NCBI GenBank assembly: GCA_050943435.1
Contig: JBMNPE010000026.1
Location: 1-19,976 of the forward strand
Direction of reading: 5' to 3'
Length of the DNA: 19,976 bases
Source: RGIG5675 sp050943435
GTDB lineage: Bacteria; Bacillota; Clostridia; Oscillospirales; Ruminococcaceae
This document shows, one piece after another, positions 14,209-19,976 of the stretch (the first letter of the stretch is position 1; the number at the start of each line of letters is the position of its first letter). The notes beneath the pieces were generated by a model that saw nothing but the letters and a program-made list of their open reading frames with translations, was not told the origin of the DNA and made no database searches. The translations under genes were made by a program, and so were the position numbers.

Positions 14209-15570
14209 ATGCAGATAATGATAGTCGGATGCGGCAAGGAAGGCCGCAGTCTGATAGATGCCCTGACAAGGGAGGGCAACAACGTAACGGTCGTGGATAC
14301 CGACGAACAGGTCGTCAAGGACATAACCAACATCTACGACGTCAACGGCGTGGTCGGCAACGGGACGAGCTATGCAGTCCTCTCCGAAGCCGGGCTTGAG
14401 GACACCGACATGGTAATAGCCGTGACAGAGAGCGACGAAGTGAACCTCCTCACCTGCGTCATAGCCAAGAAAAAGATGAACTGCTACACGATAGCGAGGG
14501 TCCGCAACCACATCTACTCGGAGGAGCAGAGCTTCCTGCAGAGCGAACTCCAGCTCTCGATGATAATAAATCCCGCGCAGGAGGCGGCCTAGGAGATAGC
14601 CGGGCTTCTGAGGTTCCCGGCGGCAATAGAGACCGAGATGCTCTCCAAATCCCACATAAGGCTCATGAGCTTCAGCGTTCCGGAGGGATCCGCACTCACC
14701 GGCGAGCCGCTTGAGGAGGCCGCGAAGAAGCTTCCGGATTCGGTCCTCATATGCATAGTTGAGCGTGGAAACGAGATAATCATCCCTAAGGGCGATTTTT
14801 CGATAGAAAAGGGCGACATAATCACAGCGATATGTGCCGAGGGCGAGGAGGCAAAGTTCTTCTCCGCCATAGGCCAGCCTCTGCCTAAAATTAGGAACTG
14901 CATGCTCGTGGGCGGAGGGGAGATAACATACTACCTCGTGAAGATGCTCCTCGACTGGGACATCGACGTCAAGATAATCGAGCAGGACAGGGCGCGCTGT
15001 GAAGAGCTCAACATGGCCTTCCCGGACGCGATGGTCATAAACGGCGACGGGACGAGCAGGGTGCTCCTCGACGAGGAGAACATAAACACCACCGACGCGC
15101 TCGTTGCCTGCACCGGAATTGACGAGGTCAACATGATCCTCGGGCTCTACGCCAAGAACAAGGTCAAGACGAAGGTCATAACCAAGGTGAACCACGTCGA
15201 TTTCGGGGAGATAGTTAACGGCCTCAGCCTCGGGAGCGTCATAAACCCGAAGGCCCTGACCACTCAGAGGATCCTGCAGTACGTGAGGGCAGCCAAAAAC
15301 AGCCTCTCGAGCAACGTCGAGAGCCTTTACCGCATGTGCAACGGCAGGGTCGAGGTGCTCGAGTTCTTAATAAGCGACGGGGCGGAGCTCTGCGGGATTC
15401 CCCTCAAGGACATGAGGATACGCCAGGACGTCCTCGTCGCGGGAATCCTGAGGCACGAAAAGATGATAATCCCGAACGGGCAGTCGATGTTCCAGCAGGG
15501 CGACACGGTCATTGTGTTCACGACTGCTGCCGGATTCGGGGACCTGCACGACATAATAGCCGGGGAATGA
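14209..15570 (+). pseudogene. trkA: Trk potassium uptake regulatory subunit TrkA, interrupted by one in-frame TAG
   Basis: Peripheral NAD(H)-binding subunit that gates the TrkH potassium channel. Read through the TAG at 14590-14592, the frame gives a full-length tandem RCK protein of 453 positions. Before the stop (127 codons) is the first Rossmann RCK_N domain with GCGKEG (7-12) and VVDTDEQVV. After it, in the same frame, come EIAGLLRFPAAIE, the first RCK_C, a second RCK_N (NCMLVGGGEITYYLV, INGDGTS) and a second RCK_C to the TGA. INPAQEAA-stop-EIAGLLRFP is exactly the conserved TrkA junction, so only one residue is replaced. GGAGGGAG precedes the ATG. Either the gene is broken, or the stop is suppressed, or it is a base-call error; no other lesion is seen. 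The ATG at 14638 is an internal Met without a good ribosome site. trkH follows after 11 nt. Confidence 0.85.
14590..14592 (+). other. In-frame amber codon in trkA
   Basis: GCC-TAG-GAG lies between conserved TrkA codons. A single base change would restore CAG, AAG, GAG, TAC, TAT, TCG, TTG or TGG. XpaC, YitT and the partial GtrA gene also end in TAG at sensible positions, so TAG works as a stop here. Confidence 0.9.
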
Positions 15571-15581
15571 GGGGCTGAGGA

Positions 15582-17039
15582 ATGAATTACCGAGTTATAG
15601 GATGGGTCCTCGCCTGGGTCCTCGAACTCATAGGCTTCCTGATGCTCCTCCCGGTGGTTATAGCGCTGATTTACGGGGAAGCGCAGGGCTGGGTATATCT
15701 CGGGTTCTCGTTTCTCGCAATAGCCGTGGGCTGGCTCATATCGAGGAAAAAGCCCCAGAACATGCAGATATACACCAAGGAAGGATACGTCACCGTAGGC
15801 CTTTCCTGGATAATGATAAGCCTGTACGGTGCAATACCGTTCAGGGTGACTGGCGAGATTCCGCACTATATAGACGCTGTATTTGAAACGGCTTCCGGGT
15901 TCACCACAACCGGGTCGTCGATACTCTCCGACGTCGAGGCGCTCTCCCACGCATCCCTCGTGTGGAGGAGCTTCACGCACTGGATAGGCGGAATGGGCGT
16001 CCTTGTATTCATACTTATGCTGATTCCCTCCCGCGGCGGCACGGGATTCAACCTCATGAAGGCGGAGAGCCCCGGATACGAGGTCTCGAAGTTTGCCCCT
16101 AGGGTCAGGAACAACGCCGCTTCCCTCTACAGGATATACATCGGGATGACCCTCGTGCTGATAGCGGCACTGATCATCTCCGGGATGAACTGGTTCGACA
16201 GCATCTGCATAGCGTTCGGCGCAGCCGGGACAGGAGGATTCGGCGTCCTCAATTCGAGCTGCGCGAGCTACACAGCGGTGCAGCAGTGGATAATCGCAAT
16301 AGGAATGATGATGTTCGGGGTAAACTTCTCGTTCTACTACCTGATCATCAAGAAGCAGGGCAAGGCCGCACTCAAGATCGAGGAAGTCTTCGAGTACCTG
16401 GCGATAATCCTGACAGCGGTGATTTTCGTCACGATAAACATCTACAAGTCGGTCCCGGGATACGAGGGCAGCCTCGGGCACACGATAAGGGACGCTTTCT
16501 TCCAGGTCTGCTCGATAATAACCACAACCGGATTCACGACGGTAAACTACGACGTCTGGCCATCGTTCTCGAAGTTCATCCTGATACTCCTGATGATCTG
16601 CGGTGCCTGCGCCGGAAGCACCGGCGGAGGACTCAAGGTCAGCAGGGTAGTGGTGTCGTTCAAGGCGATGCGCAAGGAGCTGAGGCACATAAGCCATCCG
16701 CGCTCGGTCGAGAAGATAAGGATGAACGGCAACTCGATGAGCCCGCTGATACTCCACTCCCTCTACATCTTCATCCTCATGTACTTCATAATCTTCGGGG
16801 CATCTATACTTCTCATATCGGCCGACGGATTCGACTTCGAAACCAATTTCTCGGCTGTCTGCGCGACGCTCAACAACATAGGCCCTGGATTCTCCAAAGT
16901 GGGCCCCACCTGCAATTTCGGGTCATACAGCTGGTTCTCCAAGATAGTCCTCATATTCGACATGCTCACCGGAAGGCTGGAGATCCTCCCGATGCTGATG
17001 CTCGTGTCCCCCAACACCTGGAGGAGGAGCGACTGGTAA
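15582..17039 (+). CDS. trkH: Trk potassium transporter membrane subunit TrkH
   Basis: A 485-residue membrane channel of the TrkH/KtrB superfamily, with four repeated membrane-pore-membrane units and two leading helices as in TrkH. The four selectivity-filter segments are visible: SGFTTTGSS (105-113), AAGTGGFGV (214-222), ITTTGFTT (313-320) and LNNIGPGFS (430-438). GACAGSTGGGLKVSRVV (341-357) corresponds to the conserved intramembrane loop and helix, and LTGRLEILPMLML (462-474) closes the protein. It imports potassium together with TrkA, whose gene ends 11 nt upstream; GAGG precedes the ATG. The reading frame is intact, which argues that the system is or was recently functional despite the trkA stop. 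Confidence 0.96.
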   Translation: MNYRVIGWVLAWVLELIGFLMLLPVVIALIYGEAQGWVYLGFSFLAIAVGWLISRKKPQNMQIYTKEGYVTVGLSWIMISLYGAIPFRVTGEIPHYIDAVFETASGFTTTGSSILSDVEALSHASLVWRSFTHWIGGMGVLVFILMLIPSRGGTGFNLMKAESPGYEVSKFAPRVRNNAASLYRIYIGMTLVLIAALIISGMNWFDSICIAFGAAGTGGFGVLNSSCASYTAVQQWIIAIGMMMFGVNFSFYYLIIKKQGKAALKIEEVFEYLAIILTAVIFVTINIYKSVPGYEGSLGHTIRDAFFQVCSIITTTGFTTVNYDVWPSFSKFILILLMICGACAGSTGGGLKVSRVVVSFKAMRKELRHISHPRSVEKIRMNGNSMSPLILHSLYIFILMYFIIFGASILLISADGFDFETNFSAVCATLNNIGPGFSKVGPTCNFGSYSWFSKIVLIFDMLTGRLEILPMLMLVSPNTWRRSDW

Positions 17040-17058
17040 TCCAAATAATCATGAATAA

Positions 17059-17090
17059 AGAAGGAGGCATGCGACGGCATGCCTCCTTCT
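17059..17090. terminator. Bidirectional intrinsic terminator after trkH
   Basis: A perfect 14-bp stem (17059-17072 with 17077-17090) and loop GACG. The minus-strand exit is TTTATTCATG and the plus-strand exit reaches AATTTT, so it can end both trkH and the convergent DUF2142 gene. Confidence 0.85.
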
Positions 17091-17104
17091 GTCATATCCG
17101 AATT

Positions 17105-18673
17105 TTAAGAAAACTGGAAAATCATGAGGTCCGCAGTGAGCAGCAGGACGACCGTGCACTCGAGGGTCATGAGCACTTCATTTCCGGGCTTTTTGAAGCT
17201 CTTTTTGTTGGGCTTCATGGCGAGAAGCATCGGCAGGGCCACCGGGATGAAATACCTGCCCTGTACTCCTATAGCCACGTCCAGCGTCCTCGGGGTCCAC
17301 GTGAGCAGGAGGCCGCCTATGACGCAGAAGACCGAAAGGAAGAATGTTATTATCATCGCCGCCCTGGCGCGGCCCGTCAGTACAAGGCTTCCATCCTCGC
17401 GGTAGAAGAGCCCCAGCAGGAGCAGCACGGCATATGCCACTATCAGCCATTTTGACAGGTAGACGTTCATCCAACCTAGAGCGCCGCCAACGAAAGTGTA
17501 GCAGTAGTCGAGGAAATATACCCACACAGTCCTGAGGAGGATCACTATCAGCTCGCCTGGATTGTTGATAAAGTACTCGACCGGATACCCGTATTTGTAA
17601 TACCCGTACCTGTCGGTGTACGGCAGCTGGTTCAGGTGCTCGTCGACGAGCTTTTCCGTTGCAAAGAAGCTTCGCCACACTATGTAGCCGATGGCGGCGG
17701 CGAGTGCCGCGATGATAATCCACCTGACAGTCTTCCTCAGCACCGGGTGTTTTCTGAGAAATCTGTAGATCACATAGACGAGTGGCAGGACAGCGAGGGG
17801 GAAATAGGCTCCGGATTTGCACGGGAGCAGTAGCAGGCAGCAGACTGCAAGTATAATCAGATCGGCTGTCCCCGCACTGCCGCCATGTGAGACTGTGCCG
17901 TAGAGCTTAACCATCTCCGAGAATGCGAGGAAGGCTATGCCTATCACGAACCAGTCGTATGAGAACGAGGAGGCCTGCTGCAGGGTCATCGGCATGAGCG
18001 CGAGGCCCATGAGCAGGAATTTTCCCCTGGGAATGATCTTTATTGAAAAGAAGGTTGCCGTGACAAAGACTGCGAGGTTCATGAGCCTGCCCATAAGGAA
18101 GGTGAGAACCCCGTTGAGCCCGAGAAGCCGCCCCAGGGTGATGCCGAGGGCAGAGGGGATGTACATTATATCGAGGTAGTTTTTGACATAGTCGGCGTTC
18201 ACCTCGATGAGGGACGTGTCCCCGGCGGGAAGGAACATGGTTTTGAAGTAGCCGGCGTATTCATCCGGGGAAGTGTAGTAGGCTTTTCTCTGGATGTCGT
18301 CGCATGCCCTCATCACGAGAGTGTCCTCCGACCCGGGATCTATGCCCATGATCAGGTCCGAGATGCGGTAGGAAGTGTTGACGTGGACGATCTCGTCAGG
18401 AACCATGTATATCGGGATGTAGAAGAGAAATACGAGCCCGAACCCTATTCCCATGACTAGATATATGTACTGGATCGGGACCGTTCCCCTGAATGACAGC
18501 CTGAGGGCAAGAAATACCGAAGCGCACGCAGTGAGCATCATGACGGAGTAGAAGCGAAAATACGTGCCGGCCCCGAACTTTGAGTACATGACGATCTCGG
18601 CTGCAGCGAATAACAATACTGCAGCTGGAATCAGCAGTATCTGTTTCAAATCGCGGCGGACGGCAGTTCCCAT
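17105..18673 (-). CDS. DUF2142-like polytopic membrane protein
   Basis: A 522-residue protein with about a dozen hydrophobic helices. Marks that fit DUF2142 are VPDEIVHVNTSYR (91-103) in the first external loop, GRLMNLAVF (195-203), PMTLQQASSFSYDWF (228-242) and VQGRYFIPVALPMLL (470-484). The acidic loop after an early helix followed by an Asp-containing helix end resembles GT-C glycosyltransferases, which use polyprenyl-phosphate sugars. The role in adding sugars to a cell-surface glycan is therefore inferred. It is the last gene of a minus-strand cluster of GtrA, GT2 and DUF2304 genes, 9 nt after DUF2304, with TGAGGG before the ATG. A perfect terminator follows. Confidence 0.8.
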   Translation of the reverse strand: MGTAVRRDLKQILLIPAAVLLFAAAEIVMYSKFGAGTYFRFYSVMMLTACASVFLALRLSFRGTVPIQYIYLVMGIGFGLVFLFYIPIYMVPDEIVHVNTSYRISDLIMGIDPGSEDTLVMRACDDIQRKAYYTSPDEYAGYFKTMFLPAGDTSLIEVNADYVKNYLDIMYIPSALGITLGRLLGLNGVLTFLMGRLMNLAVFVTATFFSIKIIPRGKFLLMGLALMPMTLQQASSFSYDWFVIGIAFLAFSEMVKLYGTVSHGGSAGTADLIILAVCCLLLLPCKSGAYFPLAVLPLVYVIYRFLRKHPVLRKTVRWIIIAALAAAIGYIVWRSFFATEKLVDEHLNQLPYTDRYGYYKYGYPVEYFINNPGELIVILLRTVWVYFLDYCYTFVGGALGWMNVYLSKWLIVAYAVLLLLGLFYREDGSLVLTGRARAAMIITFFLSVFCVIGGLLLTWTPRTLDVAIGVQGRYFIPVALPMLLAMKPNKKSFKKPGNEVLMTLECTVVLLLTADLMIFQFS

Positions 18674-18682
18674 CTCAGGCCC

Positions 18683-19045
18683 TCAGTCCTTCTTTCCAGC
18701 GTCTTCTGCGTCGTGAAGGCTCTTCTTGAGTATGGCCACTTCCTGGGTGAGGCTTGAAATCTCTGAATTTATCTTGGTGACGGCCTCCGTGAGGGTATAG
18801 ATGACAACAAGCGAGAATATGAATCCGAGGATGAACAGGGCATATATTGGCGTATCTATACCCATGATCCCTGCTATCCAGCTGAGCACGCCGGGGAATA
18901 TTATGAGCAGGAGCATGATTATGAGGAGCAGCAGCCATGAAAACGTGTATTTCAGGGCCATTTTGTTCTTCTTTATCCTGCCGACAAAAAATATGACAGC
19001 AGCTGCTGTCAGGCACAGAAGTATGATTCTCAGCTGAACACTCAT
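18683..19045 (-). CDS. DUF2304 family small membrane protein
   Basis: A 120-residue protein with three probable membrane helices (about 4-22, 33-58 and 66-86) and a charged C-terminal helix (about 88-112) likely to form a coiled coil. This topology and the position right after a GT2 gene are typical of DUF2304, often found with polyprenyl-phosphate sugar transferases. The start at 19045 overlaps the GT2 stop as ATGA and follows GGAGGAAGAAAA inside that gene; a longer frame to 19249 exists, but its extra residues come from the GT2 gene in another frame. It may tether or assist the glycosyltransferase; that is inference. Confidence 0.85.
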   Translation of the reverse strand: MSVQLRIILLCLTAAAVIFFVGRIKKNKMALKYTFSWLLLLIIMLLLIIFPGVLSWIAGIMGIDTPIYALFILGFIFSLVVIYTLTEAVTKINSEISSLTQEVAILKKSLHDAEDAGKKD

Positions 19046-19749
19046 TTTTCTTCCTCCCGGCGCGTCCTGAATCTGGCAAAGAGTATGGCCATGGTGACCT
19101 TTATCATGTAGTAGAATGATGCTTTTGTGTTTATAGAGGACTTTCCACCCTGCCTCTCCCGCATTCTGACGGGGACCTCGACGACTTTGTATCCCCTTCG
19201 GAGGAGGGTGACGATGCTCTCGGGTTCCGGGAAATCCTTGGGATACCACTCTGCGAATTCACGGATGATCCTCCTGTTTGAGAGCCTCAGTCCTGAAGTC
19301 GGGTCCGTTATGACCACTCCGGTCATCTGCTTAATGAGGGAGGTGAAGTAGTTTATCCCGATCCTCCTGAGTCTTGTGGACTGGTATCCCTCTTTCTCTA
19401 TGAACCTCGAGCCGATGACCATGTCGGCGCCGCTCTTTTCCATGGCTTCGCACATGGGCTCAAGGTACCTCGGGTCGTGCTGCCCGTCGGCGTCGACCTG
19501 GACTGCCATGTCGTAGTTCTTCTTGAGGGCATACCGGTATCCGGCCTGCACAGCTCCCCCGATGCCGAGGTTTACCGGCAGGCTTATGAAGTTGAAGCCG
19601 TTCTCCCTGAGAATCCTCTCGGTCGAGTCAGTGGAGCAGTCGTTTACCACGATGTAGTCGAAATCAGGGGCAGTCCGCATGACTTCCCGCACAGTATTCT
19701 CTACGCAGGCTTCTTCATTGTATGCGGGGATTATGGCCAGCTTTTTCAC
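19042..19749 (-). CDS. GT2 family glycosyltransferase (polyprenyl-phosphate sugar synthase type)
   Basis: A 235-residue cytosolic GT2 enzyme. The start is GTG at 19749, because AGAGG lies 7 nt upstream and family members begin MKKL.IIPAYNE; the longer frame from TTG at 19800 adds residues unlike the family. Motifs are IIPAYNEEA (6-14), VVNDCSTDST (34-43), NLGIGGAVQAGYRYA (60-74), the metal motif DADGQHDP (86-93), GSRF near 114, and DPTSGLRLSNR. SINTKASFYY and a short hydrophobic C terminus resemble enzymes that make polyprenyl-phosphate glucose or mannose. Its next gene (DUF2304) overlaps by four bases, and a separate GtrA-family gene ends upstream, so this is the split version of the fused gene at 6544. 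Confidence 0.92.
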   Translation of the reverse strand: MKKLAIIPAYNEEACVENTVREVMRTAPDFDYIVVNDCSTDSTERILRENGFNFISLPVNLGIGGAVQAGYRYALKKNYDMAVQVDADGQHDPRYLEPMCEAMEKSGADMVIGSRFIEKEGYQSTRLRRIGINYFTSLIKQMTGVVITDPTSGLRLSNRRIIREFAEWYPKDFPEPESIVTLLRRGYKVVEVPVRMRERQGGKSSINTKASFYYMIKVTMAILFARFRTRREEEK

Positions 19750-19857
19750 TTTCCCGCCTCTTTCGGGATAACACCAGGGTTTTTCACTGATCTCCGGCAA
19801 GTCTATCTTCTCAGTGTAAGATCATTACAGCGAAGAGCTGATTTTATAAGAAAGATG

Positions 19858-19870
19858 CGGCAAGATGCCG
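19858..19870 (-). terminator. Weak hairpin after the partial GtrA gene
   Basis: A 5-bp stem (CGGCA with TGCCG) and 3-nt loop followed on the minus strand by CATCTTTCTTATAAAA. The tail is only moderately T-rich, so termination is uncertain and the GtrA and GT2 genes may share a transcript. Confidence 0.3.
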
Positions 19871-19886
19871 GCAGTGAGCAGAAGTG

Positions 19887-19976
19887 CTACTTTTCCAGGA
19901 ACAGCTTGCGGGTTATGAAGTTGAACACCATGACGATCGCCGTTGCAGCGATCTTTACAAGCATGTAGTGGAAATT
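19887..19976 (-). CDS. GtrA family protein, C-terminal 29 residues (start outside the window)
   Basis: On the minus strand the frame from the right window edge reads NFHYMLVKIAATAIVMVFN then FITRKLFLEK and stops at TAG (19889-19887). A final membrane helix with VMVFNFITRKLFLE is the usual end of GtrA proteins, which are small four-helix membrane proteins that help translocate polyprenyl-phosphate sugars. It lies 137 nt before the GT2 gene, on the same strand. The start and the first three helices are beyond the window. Although short, the match to the family end and the position next to GT2/DUF2304 make the call fairly safe. Confidence 0.75.
   Translation of the reverse strand, partial: NFHYMLVKIAATAIVMVFNFITRKLFLEK

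Noticed and set aside
14080..15195. Minus-strand open frame opposite trkA
   Set aside because: Composition rich in His, Tyr, Arg and Val with no motif; it mirrors trkA codons and crosses the trkA promoter.
14638..15570. Second half of trkA as an independent gene starting at ATG 14638
   Set aside because: The ATG is an internal Met of a conserved TrkA stretch, has no good ribosome site, and the conserved EIAGLLRFP lies upstream of it in the same frame.
15327..16757. Minus-strand open frame opposite trkH
   Set aside because: No domain visible, and trkH on the plus strand has all four filter motifs.
16286..17455. Plus-strand open frame overlapping trkH and running past its terminator
   Set aside because: It continues through a perfect terminator hairpin and into the antisense of the DUF2142 gene; a shadow frame.
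19046..19249. N-terminal extension of the DUF2304 frame
   Set aside because: The extra residues come from the GT2 gene read in another frame; the ATGA overlap start at 19045 fits the family length.

Overview
The window looks like a chromosomal segment of a Gram-positive, probably clostridial (Bacillota), anaerobe. The signs are sigma-A-like promoters, strong GGAGG-type ribosome binding sites, lipoprotein signal peptides, a YitT protein, an XpaC protein and no outer-membrane genes. Codon use leans strongly on AGG for Arg and ATA for Ile in most genes, which some Eubacteriales lineages share; the family-level placement is a guess. There are no tRNA or rRNA genes, transposases, phage genes or CRISPR arrays.

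Layout, left to right. (1) 3-1481 (+): C-terminal part of an SMC/Rad50-like ATPase of the YhaN type, cut by the window edge, ending at a strong bidirectional terminator shared with deoD. (2) 1554-2264 (-): deoD, purine-nucleoside phosphorylase, alone. (3) 2584-3429 (+): a secreted ComEC-like metallo-beta-lactamase-fold lipoprotein with its own promoter. (4) 6437-3575 (-): a MATE efflux pump followed by a membrane-anchored M20 peptidase. (5) 6544-9144 (+): a three-gene surface-glycan cluster: a GT2 glycosyltransferase fused to a GtrA-like domain, a phosphodiester glycosidase on a Ser/Thr-rich stalk, and a four-helix membrane protein. (6) 12631-9244 (-): a tight three-gene operon of a solute-binding-protein/VWA fusion lipoprotein, an XpaC-like protein and a second membrane-tethered solute-binding-like protein, with no ABC permease or ATPase. 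This is the most unusual system here. (7) 12874-14044 (+): a small two-helix membrane protein and a YitT-family protein. (8) 14209-17039 (+): trkA-trkH potassium uptake from an extended -10 promoter; trkA carries one in-frame TAG after codon 127 but is otherwise intact. (9) 19976-17105 (-): end of a GtrA-family gene, then GT2, DUF2304 and DUF2142 genes, a second surface-polysaccharide cluster.

Most of the content acts at the envelope: ion uptake, efflux, polyprenyl-linked sugar transfer, glycan trimming and extracytoplasmic binding proteins. Convergent operons are separated by clear hairpin terminators (1495-1524, 3485-3535, 9184-9226, 17059-17090). Several starts were moved from the longest open frame to the codon preceded by a ribosome binding site: M20 at 5014, the membrane protein at 8680, YitT at GTG 13169, DUF2304 at 19045 and GT2 at GTG 19749. 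Functions are read from motifs by eye; no database search was run.
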